Of a stretch of DNA of 64,000 nt, positions 36,856 to 49,734 are shown piece by piece; position 1 is the first letter of the stretch, and the number at the start of each line of letters is the position of its first letter. The DNA comes from Leuctra nigra. Its lineage: Eukaryota > Arthropoda > Insecta > Plecoptera > Leuctridae. The DNA is taken from contig OW203766.1 in the NCBI GenBank assembly GCA_934045905.1, positions 26,468,309 to 26,532,308 of the forward strand. Reading direction: 5' to 3'. Below the pieces are notes generated by a model. The model worked only from the letters and a program-made list of their open reading frames with translations, did no database searches and was not told the origin of the DNA. A program made the position numbers and the translations under genes.

Positions 36856-39800
36856 CTACTTTTGGAACGGATAGTAATTAAGTCCTGTATTATAATTATA
36901 CTTTGGTTTAACTCTTTTGGCACTGTCTTGCAACATCTTCTGAACTTCCTTCCTGTATGCTGGAGGTTTCATTTCATCTTCTATGGTACACTCCACACTT
37001 GGAGTCTCTTGTACTCTGAAGATGCGTCGCCGGATGATGTCCACATCTCGGCTGTACTCTTCCGAGAGGTCGCTTATCGCTCCGGGTGGAGCTTCAAACT
37101 CGATGACAAAATAGCTGCGGCAATGAAAATGCATTGGAATGTTGTTTTAAGTTCTTACATGAAGCATTCTATTTACCCGGTGTGAACCCATTTCGTGACT
37201 TTCGTATAATTTTAAATGTCAATGTGATGAATTAAACTTACCGCACCTGCCCCTGTACAATAAACGGAACGTTTTAATCTAGATTGGACTTTAACCTTTA
37301 TGGCACTTTTCATTTGATTTAAGAACACATTTGGGTGATTCAAGCTGGCCGTTGGAGAAAATTTAGAGAGATAAAATATTTCATAAGGGCCGGTATAACC
37401 AAAGTTAATCTGAGCCGGATTAACTAAATATTGGACCAAATTGGCGGCACAGCCAATCAGATACCTCAAAATGAGTGAAACAATTGAATTTAATCCAAAA
37501 GCTAGTTAATCCAGCACAATTTAACTTTGGTTATTCCGGGCGTTAGTGTAACTCTAATCTGATGTTTACATGATCAGTCAGATTGCATATTAATAGCAAT
37601 TTTTAGCACATTAATAGTAGGTACCTTATGATTGGAGACCAAACCCATGTACTGCCAATTGATGCCAAATTTAAATTTTACAAGGGTGTTGTTAATAATA
37701 TCTGATAGTGTAACTTGCAAATCTTTAAAATAATTTTTATAAGACACCTAGCAAGAATAGAATACCTTTAAAGGCCTAGTTCACTTTCATCAAAATCAAC
37801 TAATTATTAGTTAACTAGGAAAACGCTCAGTGTAACGCGTTGATGAGCGAGCACTGGTATACGTACGTGTAAATTCTTCAACAGGTATTCCGTACCAAAC
37901 GCACAGAAACATATATACATCCACATTGAATAGGTCATTTAAGAAAGTCAGTGCGCATGATTAAAAAACTGACAGGTCCACAGCCGTCTAGTGTGTAGTG
38001 TCTATTTGGTGTGTATGTTAAAAATGAACGTGTTTTCGAGAATGCTGTGGGTGGAGTGACGTCACGACACCAAAAATAGGGATCTGCGCATGCGTTAACA
38101 ACTTCTGTGCCACAAAAGTTCTGCACATGTGCAGAGTCACTTTTTCATCTCAAAAGTGACACTGCGCACGAGCAGAACCACTGTGGCACAGAAGTTGTTC
38201 AAGAAATTGCACCGTGTAAATGGGGCTTTAAATGGCCTATTGAAATATTGAAATATTGAAACTTTAGAACAGCAATCTATACACTTTGTTTCCTACATAA
38301 AGCAAATCAGATCCATTTGGCAGTGGAAACATTCATTTGATATGTCATTTCTGACAGTTATCAAAAATGTCAATAAGTGCATTGTGTTCTTGACTGATTG
38401 GGCTGAAAATTTGTAAAATAAGAGATAATGTTGGTCTTAATGATCATGCAAAATATGAGTTTAATCAGATTTACAGAAGACTATTTGTTTGGTCAAACGG
38501 TCGTGTATAGCTACAGGCAATTACAAATTAAGCATACAAATGTCAGTAAAATGTATATTACTCTTAAAGTTCATTAAAGGTTTGTCAAAATACACTTATA
38601 ATGCTGGTGCCAATGGCATTGCAAAATTTGGTGATGATCGGTCAACCAATTCCAGTTTTATTGGCACACAGAGTTGACGTTTCTTTCATATTGCCAAGCC
38701 AAGTACTTACTACTAACTACAAATCAAGTTTCCGATGAAATTAATGGATCGATTTTGCTGAAAATCATTAGGTTTCTGCAGTGGATAGTAATGAATCTTT
38801 TGTGAAAAAAATTGGCCAGATCCATGACTTCGTTTAAAATGTAATGCGAAATACACAGACAGACAGATAAAAAAAAAAACAGAGATTCGAGCCATAAGTT
38901 TCAAGTGGAGTCGCTCGCTACGCTCGCTTGATTATCGCATAAAAAATTAAGAATCCTACCGTACCTACAGTGACAACAGCATCTGGGCTTCACCGTACAG
39001 TGAAAATAGCCTGTGCTAGCAGCATGAATGGCTATTTTCACTGTATAAATTGAAGCAATGATTAAAAAAAAAAAACAATTTACAAGCAACACTCTCCAAT
39101 GTTAAGGCTATTCATGAACAAACTCAAATCATTTAAATTTTGTTTTAATATATTACATTTAAAAAATGTAAAAAAAATGTATGGGCATTTTAAAAAAAAT
39201 AACTTTATTGGTAGACGGAATTCAAACTTGTGAAAAAAAAAAAATTACCGAGACGGTGTGTAATGTAGTACGAATAGCAGACAATTCGACAGTGTTGGTT
39301 GTAAATTTATACAGTGAAAATAAAATAACCACTCTCAAAAAGGAAATACCTGTAGGTAGGTACCAAGTAGCAACCCAAAGTTTGTCTAACTGTGATAAAT
39401 ATTTCAAAAATCTGAAATCATTTTGTCTCCAATCCAGGGTGTCTACTCCAGAATGGTGTCAAAAAAAGTAGCAAAAGTAGCATTTTGGATGAAAATAAGT
39501 GGCCAAAAAGTAGCAATTTCAATGAAAAAAGTAGCATAAAAGTGGCATTTTTGTTGAATAAAGGTTCCATAAAATAGAATTTTACGAATGTGACAAATGT
39601 GACAGCAACAAATTGATTCTGTTAAAACTAAACTAACCTTACCACAGAGGAGGCGCGAAAACCATTGCTGTTCTAACAACTTACAGCACAGCGATCGTAC
39701 AACTTTGCTCGACAATCGATTGACAACTAATGAGAGATTAGCATTGACCTGGGGGCTTATTCTCGAAAAAGTTATCACGTCATAACTCCCAAGCTATGAT

Positions 39801-40807
39801 TCATAAGGAGGTTTGTCCTATCTCTCACCATGTTAATATTATGACTTTTTTATGATTCATAATTTATGACGTGTTAACTTTTTCGAGAATAAGCCCCCTT
39901 GTAGTCGATTGACTATGACGTGTCAACAGAGGCGCTGACTGTTGTAAATGACTGTGGGTGCCCAATATATCGATTGTTGTGATACAATAGGGGGTCTGGG
40001 GGGAGGACGCCCAGCTGGATGCGGGTTCGGGCCGCATAGGCCCGGGAAAATTTTGCATTTCAAAAGTGAATTTGAGCTATTTCTGTACGTTTTGGACAAC
40101 AATTTCTGGCATTTGGATTAATTCTTTCCTCACAAGGAATTGTTTCCTAAACAATTGCCAAAAAAAGTAGCATTTAAGTGGCTTTTTGAGATTTTCAGCA
40201 ATAAAAGTAGGAATAAAGAAGCATAGCAAAAATTAGTAGCAATTAAGTAGCAAAAAGTCGCCTGTGGACACCCTGCCAATCTTATTAAAAAAGTGTTGGT
40301 AACATCAGTGTCGGTACCTAGCAAAATCGCTTGAAAATCGTTATGCTGCATTTAATTGATGAAACACAAAGTGGCTAATGATCTCATTGTACCTTGCTCG
40401 GCTGTGCTTGATGCCATGAACACTCGTCCTATAAGGCATGTCTCTGGTTCCGAGATTCTGTAATTTACGAAGAAATCCGCCTCGCTCGAAGACCGCTCCT
40501 GCAGTGCGCTTCAGAGTTGCAACTATTTCCGGCTGAAAGGAAGGATGATGATTAAAATGTTTGATGCCTACTGCTGTAACTCTCTGCCTAGGCTGTGTAA
40601 CTAGTTTGTAACTATCGACTGATTATGAATTGGTGGTCATAATTTAAAAATATTCTTGAGGTTATGGCTGATCATTGAATGTAAATATGTATACCTACCT
40701 ACCTACCTCTTAGGTAGTACATGATCGTTAATATTTATGTATTTAGTCATTGACCAACTTACTTGGGCCATAGCTCTTAAAAGTAGTGACATTTCGTATG
40801 TAGGCAT
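36856..40807 (-). CDS. mRpS6: Mitochondrial ribosomal protein S6 (bS6m)
   Basis: A component of the small subunit of the mitochondrial ribosome; the bacterial S6 fold contacts 16S-type rRNA and bS18. Three minus-strand exons, 40807-40763, 40532-40393 and 37114-36856, join in phase to give 147 residues. The N-terminus MPTYEMSLLLRAMA matches the family's first beta strand. The middle has AATLKRT-like and LENLG-like equivalents (VATLKRTAGAVFERGG, LQNLGTRDMPYRTS), and YFVIEFEAP followed by DVDIIRRRIFRV forms the second half of the fold. Intron 2 (37115-40392) has collected several transposons. An element with tRNA-like sequence lies about 65-410 bp upstream of the start codon. Confidence 0.95.
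37385..37545. mobile_element. MITE with GGCCGGTATAACC-type ends
   Basis: The inverted arms of about 38 bp at 37387-37425 and 37501-37542 are reverse complements with a few mismatches (core ATAACCAAAGTTAA and GGATTAACTA). The duplication is unclear because TAA and TTA form part of the inverted ends. It lies in mRpS6 intron 2. Confidence 0.65.
37810..38480. repeat. Composite interspersed repeat in mRpS6 intron 2
   Basis: Starts with AGGAAAACGCTCAG and a CGCTCA/TGATGAGCG inverted pair that also occurs at about 44751 and, in part, at about 54640. An internal hairpin pairs TTCTGTGCCACA (38103) with TGTGGCACAGAA (38190). It ends with a roughly 50-bp core (around GAGATAATGTTGGTCTT) that recurs in other places in this window. 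Confidence 0.55.
39435..40275. mobile_element. DNA transposon remnant, CAGGGTGTC ends
   Basis: An 841-bp element with ends CAGGGTGTCTAC and, reversed, CAGGGTGTCCAC. The same six bases, CCAATC, abut it on both sides (39429-39434 and 40276-40281). The ends repeat AAGTAGCA-type words many times. It contains a smaller foldback at 39751-39898 and a G-rich core (GGGTTCGGGCCGCATAGG) similar to that in the element at 59550-59837. The ends suggest hAT, but the 6-bp rather than 8-bp repeat leaves the superfamily open. Confidence 0.7.
39751..39898. mobile_element. Foldback MITE nested in the 39.4-40.3 kb element
   Basis: A 148-bp element with near-perfect inverted arms of about 35 bp built on GGGGGCTTATTCTCGAAAAA and ATGACGTG-type words. 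The loop contains a second inverted pair around ATGATTCATAA. No duplication was resolved. Confidence 0.75.
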
Positions 40808-40875
40808 CTTCAAAAACAATAACTTTAGATTATTACAAAATGGAAAAATTGTAGTACCCTTGTGGGTGTGACTAC

Positions 40876-41215
40876 GATCCCGACAGCCGGGACTTTCAGG
40901 TTAAAAAAATAGTCCCGACCGTAGGTTTTACTGGGCAGCCTAAGGAATAAAACTCTCTATGGGTAGACAAATTCGAACTGGGCAACTTAAAAAAAATAAC
41001 TTTAAAACTTGTGAAAATTACAAATAAAAAAAAATGTGCTCCCGGCCGGATTCGAACCGACGACCTCTTGCACCGTGGTCCAGCACGCTATCCATAGCGC
41101 CATCTGGACGGTCATACTGAAAGCCGTTCTTAACCAGTATATAAATAAACAAGGCCAGTCGGGACTATTTTTTTAACCTGAAAATCCCGGCTGTCGGGAT
41201 TTTAGTCACTACCAA
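40876..41215. mobile_element. Inverted-repeat element carrying a tRNA-like sequence
   Basis: About 45-bp inverted arms at 40878-40922 and 41157-41201 pair around TCCCGACAGCCGGGA and GGTTAAAAAAATAGTCC. Weaker similarity continues outward for about 15 bp on each side (GTGACTA). Between the arms lies a tRNA-like segment on the minus strand with Pol III type A and B boxes. The limits are approximate since no duplication could be fixed. Confidence 0.65.
41037..41112 (-). pseudogene. tRNA-derived sequence, not a functional tRNA
   Basis: On the minus strand a perfect B box GGTTCGAATCC (41048-41058) and an A-box-like TGGCGCTATGG (41092-41102) are spaced as in a tRNA. The T-arm can form (GTCGG/CCGGC), but the acceptor and anticodon stems do not pair, so it is a tRNA relic or the head of a SINE rather than a tRNA gene. 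It points towards the mRpS6 start codon. Confidence 0.6.
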
Positions 41216-41420
41216 CACGGTAGACAGCCATCTTCAATTTTGAAAGTCGTGCGCGGTGCGTGCGCACGCAACGCAAATGCGGTGTCAAGTCGGCAAACGA
41301 CGAAGTTACTGCATCGTCCGAACGGAAATGGGGCAGCACAAGGCAGAAAAAAGTTTACGTCACAGAAATGCGGTTCTCTGCTCTGCCTGCGCGGTTTGTA
41401 GGTTAGGTTGAAAATAATAC
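41216..41420. promoter_or_regulatory. CpG-rich block with NRF1-like palindrome
   Basis: A locally GC- and CpG-rich block beyond the tRNA-like element contains the 12-bp palindrome GCGTGCGCACGC (41258-41269), similar to NRF1-type sites found at nuclear genes for mitochondrial proteins. It is a candidate original promoter for mRpS6 (minus strand), now separated from the start codon by the inserted element, or a promoter or first untranslated exon for GASZ. Confidence 0.35.
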
Positions 41421-41574
41421 ACAAAAAGAACTAGGTAGCTGGAACATATTTTGCTGTCGTGTAGCTACCTAGTACGGTTACTACGAACAAAATAGAGGAT
41501 TGGTTTGTAAACACTTTTTATTTGGTGCGTATTTTATTTAACATGAAATATTTAGTGATAAGTGTATTGCATGG

Positions 41575-41642
41575 GTACCTAGAGTAGAGTAGGTAGGTAG
41601 GTACCTAGGTAGGTACCTACTACCTACCTACCTAGGTATATT
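41575..41642. repeat. ACCT/TAGG microsatellite block
   Basis: Alternating TAGG and ACCT units form palindromic words such as GGTAGGTACCTACC. Similar smaller blocks are scattered at about 40693-40708, 41765-41780, 54430-54580 and 55200-55232. Confidence 0.85.
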
Positions 41643-42980
41643 TACAATGATCATCATTCTTCAGTTTGCATGTTGTTCATCTGTCCATGATCTGTACCTA
41701 CCCTATGCAGCCACTTTCTGATCCACGATGGGCTCATCTGTCATAATTTATTTACCGTCTCCATAGGTACCTACCTAGTAGATATTTAGCATTTAAATTT
41801 GAAAGAACTCTTAGAGCTCCCTACAGGGAACCCTGCTGTTTTATGAAATCAAATACTACCTAGCTTACCTAGTAGGTAATTGTGCTCCACCACACCTGGA
41901 GCCTGATTCTATAACTCACTTCCCAATGCGGAATAGCAACCTGTAAAAAGCTTATTATGGAAAAATCTCATTGGCACTAGCAGATTTGCTTACCTACCGC
42001 TTCGCAGAGAATCATGCAACCACCTGTGACCAGGTTGCTATAATAATGTTATTGAACGAACATCACAGCAACCCATTTAAATATCACTGAAGGGCAGCCA
42101 CATTCCAACTTTGCAGGCATAGCCCTTGAATTTTTTGATGTTAGATGAAACTACTAGATTCCACTCATCAAATAAGGAGGTGTTTTGCGCGGTGTTTTGT
42201 TAGGTCTGTCCGCACTTTTCACCACTATCTGTTACTGATATGTAAACTGTTAACAATATCAATGCAGAACTGTTCTACCATATTGATGGAGAAAGTGCTG
42301 AAAAGTGTTGACAAACAAACAGACCTGACATAAAAAAATGGTTATTTAAGCAATGTTCGGTAGGTAGGAGGAAAGCATTCCTTGCTTTTGGAACGGCGAA
42401 GCTCCAATTTTCTATGCAGGATTTATGGAACAGTTCAGTTCTTAATTTCTGGTAGGACTTTTACTCTGAAAACGGAATAAGTGTGGTAGGTAGGCTCATG
42501 CAGGTGTTGTCAGCTCACAGCAACGTTCACAGTCACTAAATAAATATTATTAGGTTAGGTAGGTATAGTTAGATTTGAAATGAACCACTTGCGTTTCTGT
42601 CACACAGACTTTATATCATCCCTTTCACTTTAGGTGTTCCCACACTTAAGTACTATTTCCTCTCTGATCAAATTCTGGCAGCATAAGGAAGGAACTTAAA
42701 ATGGTGCAGTTTTTCTAATTTTTTAAAGAATTGTTACTAGGTAGGTACTGAAAGTGTTTATAATTTCTTCGATTTACTTGATGAAAAGATGCCATCTCTT
42801 AATAATAAATGCTTTAAAAATGTACTAAAAGTCATTTAAGATAAATTGTAGACCTAGTACAGAAAAGAAAAGGATTTACCTACCCCTCGGCTGCCCAGGA
42901 AACATGCTGAGAGTGTGGAAAACCAGAGAGGGGAAATCCCTGCCATACCCTCCCCCCTTGTACTCTGTGAGATCCTAGAT

Positions 42981-43366
42981 CAGGGGTCATCAACCTGTGG
43001 CTACTTGGTGGTTCTTGAATGTCTCTTTAATAAAGTAAATAGGTAAAGATCTGGAATTGAAAATCATCGAAAATTCGAAGAAAAAAAACGCCATGCGGCG
43101 GGGCAAGAATTGGAAGGTTATCTGATTCAATTTGATCATTTTAGTGCCCTTCAATGACTTTTAAATAATTGTTGAAATTCTAAAAAACTCCCTGCAGGGC
43201 AACATCTGGGGAACTTTGTAAAAATATCAAAATAACTTAGCCCTGCAATTTATTATTTTCAGTATTTTATATTTGATTGCCTCTACTGTGGCTCCCATTC
43301 ATTACGATATAATTTAATAATTTTTCGGAAATTGGCTCGTTGTCCAAGAAAGGTTGCTGACCCCTG
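42981..43366. mobile_element. Old hAT-like element, diverged duplication
   Basis: Ends CAGGGGTCATCAACC and, reversed, CAGGGGTCAGCAACC differ at one of 15 positions. The flanking octamers TCCTAGAT and GCCTGGAT match at six of eight, consistent with an aged 8-bp duplication. The internal sequence is non-coding. It lies directly next to the nested pair starting at 43391. Confidence 0.75.
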
Positions 43367-43390
43367 GCCTGGATTGTAGTAGAGTAGGTG

Positions 43391-44738
43391 CAGACATGGG
43401 CAAAATACTCTGTTTCAATGTATTTGGAATACAAGATACTGATACTTTTAATTTGGGTATCTAAAATACAAGATACAAGATACATTTTAGAGATGTATTT
43501 AGTGATGGGTAGCCGGGAATTTTCCCGTGGGAATATTCCCGCACATGGGAATTGTCCCGGGAACTTTCCCAAGGAAAATATAAATTCCCGAAAGTTGGGA
43601 ATTTTTAATTTAAAAGAACCTTAGGTACCAGTACTTGGATTCTTATGTATAGATTCAAATGTGGCATAATAACACTCCAGTTACACAGGATAGGGTTAGA
43701 ATCCGTAAGAGATTCGCTGTCCCATTACTGTTTCTCCGATTTGATTTTAGGTGCTTGTGAAATTATGTAGGTTAGAAATATTTCGGTACCTAATCTACCC
43801 GTTTGCTGTTGTAGAAATTTCTTACCGAGAAGTCCAGATATTTAAGTTTAAAAATGACGTTTAAATTTTTTTATTATTTTTGGCATCGCTGCCATTTTTA
43901 TTTAAACAAAACTTAATAATTTTATCACAATCGAAATAAATTTAAGCTTATTTTGACTCGCATAATGCGCGATTTTAACTTTAAAATATTTTAGTGCGGT
44001 CATTTCAGTGCACCAGTGTGAACTGCAGTGCAGGTGAACTTAATTTAACCCAAAGCTTAAAAATTATTGTCAAGTACGCTTCCAAAATTCGATATCTGAT
44101 TTTTTACTGCAACTGCGTTTGAACTGTGAATCATGAATAACAAATCAACTACCTATCAATAAGTACTTGTTGAACTATTTTCCTATTTATTCTGTTTAAA
44201 CGTACATTTTGTAGAATTAATAAATTCCCAATATTCCCTGCCTTCGGGAATTTTCCCTGGGAATATTCCCCAAAAAATAAATTCCGGGAATTTTCCCATC
44301 ACTAGATGTATTTAAAATACAAGATACAAGATAGTATCTTTAGATACTTCAAAAAAGATACATTTAAAGATCCTTTTTTTATTCTCATACATATCATCCA
44401 ACAGTAAAAAATGTAGGGACTTACTTTCTAAATTAAATTTTAATTTGTTCTATTTGTAAGGCAACATACTTAACATTTTCTTGATCGATTCAATACGGCA
44501 ACGTGTATTATTTGATGCTTGTTTGAAATCAAGCAAGAGATCAAGCTATCTTTGAAATTCTAGGCGCATAAAAATGTATCTTGTATTTTAAATCTTCAAA
44601 AAAGATACAAAATACAATACTTTAGAAATGGGTATTTAAAATACAAGATACAGATACATTTGGCTCATGTATTTAAAATACTAGATACAAGATACAAATG
44701 TATCTAAGATACAAGTATCTAGATACTGCCCATGTCTG
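43391..44738. mobile_element. hAT-like element, outer member of a nested pair
   Basis: Bounded by CAGACATGGGCA and its reverse complement, with the perfect 8-bp duplication AGTAGGTG on both sides (43383-43390 and 44739-44746). It is 1348 bp as it stands but about 535 bp without the inserted element and its extra duplication. Both ends are packed with repeats of the words AAAATACAAG and GATACAAGATAC. Confidence 0.93.
43500..44304. mobile_element. hAT-like element nested inside another
   Basis: 805 bp with ends TAGTGATGGG and CCCATCACTA, flanked by the perfect duplication GATGTATT (43492-43499 and 44305-44312), which is sequence of the outer element. Both subterminal regions repeat GGGAATTTTCCC-like palindromes. 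No transposase frame was seen. Confidence 0.93.
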
Positions 44739-44750
44739 AGTAGGTGTCCC

Positions 44751-45180
44751 TAGGAAAACGCTCAGATGCTTACGTCGATGAGCGAGCAGACACGTGAATC
44801 ATCCCCAGCCAAACACAATACGTTTTCTTTGCAACTTTCCAATCTCCTTACACTCTGGTTCTGGGCAATCTGAATTTAACAAGTCCATTTATTTTCTAAA
44901 AATCTCTTTTGACAATTCTTTCTGAACTCTTAAAATGGCAACAAGTCTGTAGGATAAGTTTGACCGATTGGGTTGAAAATGTCACGTGTAAAATATGAGA
45001 TAATGTTGACCTCTTGATCACCATATGCCAAATTGCCTTCTGAGACCTTTAAGCTATGCGTATGAGACATTTTCCTGGGTAGGTAATTACTAATTTTCAT
45101 GGGTTTTCTGGGTAGGTACCTAATCCTGTGATTAGTTTTAAGTTTACCCAATTAATTTGATTTTTATCAGCCTGGCTGTA
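44751..45180. repeat. Interspersed repeat copy (GCTCA family)
   Basis: Begins AGGAAAACGCTCAGATG with a GATGAGCGAGCA partner and continues through a segment also found at about 55150-55440 (around TCTTTTGACAATTC and GGGTTGAAAATGT). It belongs to the same family as the repeat at 37810-38480. Confidence 0.55.
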
Positions 45181-45304
45181 AGCTTTTGTGGCTGCAACAT
45201 TTAGAATGTGTTTTTCAAAGCACTTTTCACGCACTTGATGTAAAACAATTAATAATTTTATGTACCTACCTATTTATGTGTTTTAGGTGAGTGTAGAGTC
45301 GACA

Positions 45305-46753
45305 ATGAGGGTTGCACCGTCAAACGCCAGGCGCCAGCAGAGCCGTCAAATGTTCCGCCCAGCTGGAATGTCGGAGAGTGACGAGGAATATGACGAGATG
45401 GGCCGAGAAGTCACGCGATCTTATCGGCGGAACGTCAACCCACCTGCCCAGCCTGAGATGAACCCTCAGGAGAAGATATTCAAGGAGTGTACGGATGGTA
45501 ATGTGGAGGGAGTCAAGACTGCATTTGCTGAAGGAGTGTCAATTGAACTAGTCTATTCGAACGGATTTAATATCCTCATGCACGCCTGTCATTTAGGACA
45601 TGCCGACATAGCACAATTTCTATTGGAGCAAGGTGCCAATCCTAATTTCCGTAATACCAATCTTTATACACCTCTGATGGTTCTATGCTTCTCTTTCTGT
45701 GACGACGCCGATAAAGTGCAAAAATGTGCAAAGATTCTAATAAGTGGAGATGCCAACGTAAACGTAGCCGATTCACATGGTACCACTCCGTTGATGTATG
45801 CTTGCAAGAACATGCATGTTGGCGCTGCACAAGAGTTGATCAATGCTGGAGCGAATCTCGACGAGAAGGACTCGCAGGGTTGGACGGCTTTGTTCTGGGC
45901 AGTTTACAAGTGCAATCTGCCATTGGTCAAGATGCTCATTGGTGCGGGAGCTAGGAAGAAGAAGAAGGACCATCGAGGTAGAATTGCGTACTCGTTAGCA
46001 GTTGGCCGAGAGAGCACGAAAGAGATCGCCGACTTGATTCGTCCGAAACACTACGCCGATGAAGATGATTCCGGGATTGTTGCCGACTGCGATGAATATG
46101 TTGATGAAGCGGACGCACGAACTGAGATCGCAGAGCTGCTGGAAAATTTGGCGAAGATTAACAACACTGACCTGCAGGTTGCGAACAGGAATCTCGTCAA
46201 GGGTCAGCAGATCGACTTGTTCACGTTCTTAACGATCACAGATGAGGAATTGCAGGCGTTGGGCATTCGGCATTGTTGGCAACGCCGCCAAACGTTGGAA
46301 TTTGTCAAGAAATATCATCTTCAGTCGTGGACGAAGGTTGGTCCACTTGACCCAGTCATCGGGTCAACTCTGATTAATAAAGAGTTAATCAGGTTTAAAA
46401 GTCTGACCTACTCCAACATTATGAGTATAGTTCTTGATTTGGAAAATCGTATGACTGTGATTGAAGCCTCGGCAGTCGCATTGCTTCGCCAGTGGCAAAC
46501 GGAAGCTACGGAAAGGCCAGGGGATTATGGAAATCTTCCGCAGTTGATCAAAGTGTGCGAGACCGAGTCCAAGTTCAATATTTTGGAATTTGAAACTCTT
46601 ATTAATGCTATTGAGAAAATGGAAAAGAGAATTGTTACCCCTTGTGACATGGTAATGGAGAGGAAACGAAGCAAATACCCATCCTTGACAACCGTCATTG
46701 TAAGTTCCTCGCTCTGCGTGCTAATCATTTTGGGAGTTAAGAAATTGTATTAG
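45305..46753 (+). CDS. Gasz: GASZ / ASZ1: ankyrin repeat, SAM and transmembrane protein
   Basis: A germline protein of the piRNA pathway, anchored in the mitochondrial outer membrane, where it helps organise nuage and primary piRNA processing (family knowledge). The 482-residue frame from ATG 45305 is close to the vertebrate length of about 475. It shows several ankyrin repeats at about residues 50-240 (NGFNILMHACHLGHADI, YTPLMVLC, GTTPLMYACKNMHVGAA, GWTALFWAVYKCNL), a SAM domain at about 270-340 (LFTFLTITDEELQALGI), and a C-terminal hydrophobic segment followed by KKLY. The whole coding region is one exon. An acceptor-like TGTTTTAG ends at 45286, so an upstream untranslated exon is likely. 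The GTG in the upstream in-frame extension is not a credible start. ATTAAA at 46854 may end the transcript. Confidence 0.92.
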   Translation: MRVAPSNARRQQSRQMFRPAGMSESDEEYDEMGREVTRSYRRNVNPPAQPEMNPQEKIFKECTDGNVEGVKTAFAEGVSIELVYSNGFNILMHACHLGHADIAQFLLEQGANPNFRNTNLYTPLMVLCFSFCDDADKVQKCAKILISGDANVNVADSHGTTPLMYACKNMHVGAAQELINAGANLDEKDSQGWTALFWAVYKCNLPLVKMLIGAGARKKKKDHRGRIAYSLAVGRESTKEIADLIRPKHYADEDDSGIVADCDEYVDEADARTEIAELLENLAKINNTDLQVANRNLVKGQQIDLFTFLTITDEELQALGIRHCWQRRQTLEFVKKYHLQSWTKVGPLDPVIGSTLINKELIRFKSLTYSNIMSIVLDLENRMTVIEASAVALLRQWQTEATERPGDYGNLPQLIKVCETESKFNILEFETLINAIEKMEKRIVTPCDMVMERKRSKYPSLTTVIVSSSLCVLIILGVKKLY

Positions 46754-47253
46754 ACTTAACTTCATATGTTAATGTCCTGTTCTTGGTACCTGACCAAGAA
46801 CAAAAAAATAAGAATAATCTCGTAACTTGTTCATTAGGTAAGACTTTTTCACTATTAAAAATTGAAATGTAAAAAAAATCTACTTGTAAATTACATACCT
46901 ACCTAATTTTCTCCAACTTTTATCATCTTCCTGATTTCATGTCCAACCCGTAGGTAACTCATAAAAGTCATTAAGAAAATATGGTTTTAAATTTTCGTTA
47001 TTAAGTTTTGATCCTGCATTATAAATTGATTTTGATTTTCTGGTTTATTATGGCAAGTGTTTTTGAAATACCCGCGAAACGATTCCACCAATCAAAAGCT
47101 AGCCACTCCCCTTCCTTCATCCCCCCCCTAATTTCAATCAAGGCAAGCAACAACACCCTTGTAGCAAGCTGTCATTGACATCAAGTGATTTGTTTGTTTA
47201 CACTTTAAATCCCAATAGAGATCAACACATTCATTGTGTTTGTGTGTAGAGTT
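46754..47253. other. Short intergenic spacer GASZ-ZC4H2
   Basis: 500 bp holding the GASZ 3' UTR and the ZC4H2 promoter. A pyrimidine-rich stretch with eight C lies near 47103-47130, and CAATC words occur near 47090. Nothing else seen. Confidence 0.5.
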
Positions 47254-48892
<1,639 letters not shown>

Positions 48893-49179
48893 TTGTGACT
48901 TGTTGGGCTTTTAACAAGGTAAAGGCAAATTCTGCTTCCATTGAATGGAAGAAATCTGCTCTGAACATTCTGTCCAAGATTGACTACGTCAGTCGGGTTA
49001 CAAGAAGATGAAAGTTAAAATTTACATAATTTACTTCAAATTCGAGTACGCATCATAAGTTTGAACTGCATTTAGGACACAGATAAAATATTCAACATTG
49101 ATTATTGGCTACTTATCAATAGGGAAAGCATTAGATAGTTTTGGGTTAGTCTCAAGATTTTGTTTGATTTTCAAGGAAA

Positions 49180-49185
49180 AATAAA
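49180..49185 (+). terminator. Polyadenylation signal for ZC4H2
   Basis: AATAAA 288 bp after the stop codon, in the spacer shared with the convergent cathepsin L gene. Confidence 0.5.
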
Positions 49186-49734
49186 TGTACATTAGGGAAG
49201 TGGTTTCAAAGCTTTAGTAGTTACTTAAAACTCTCAAACTATCAATTCCATGAATGACTCAGAAATATCTTAACTATGATAACAATGCGAGCCAATAACA
49301 ATGCAAAGTCAAATTCCTTGAGCTTACAAGCTTATTCTAGGACTTTGGAAATCCTCTTCGTCAGTGCCATTCTTGGGGTAACAAATACGGAACAAGGCAT
49401 TTGCCAGTGTGTCAGTATTGCCTTGGAAAATATTACTGTTTTACTAAGACAATCCACATGATGTATTCTGTTGGGCAATGGGTACTTCAATTTTATTAGA
49501 TCTAGGAATATGATCTTGAATTAATTGATGAAGGTAGGAATTTTGTTACTAATGTTAACAAAATACAATACTAATCACTTTTATTATATTATTTATACAA
49601 ATCTCTATACAGATCCTTACACATTCAGCATAAAACACATTATTGAGGAGCTTGTATAACTTGACATAAAATGCTCTCTCTTTCTCTCTTAATAAGTAAT
49701 TGTAATGTTTGTATCATGTGTAAAATTATCACAT

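Noticed and set aside
39181..39471. 96-residue Lys/Asn-rich plus-strand ORF
   Set aside because: It runs from AT-rich intron into a transposon end and shows no domain.
41037..41112. Functional tRNA gene on the minus strand
   Set aside because: A and B boxes and the T-arm are present, but acceptor and anticodon stems do not pair.
45287..45304. GTG start six codons upstream in GASZ
   Set aside because: Eukaryotic translation normally needs ATG; the segment follows an acceptor-like site and is better read as 5' UTR.
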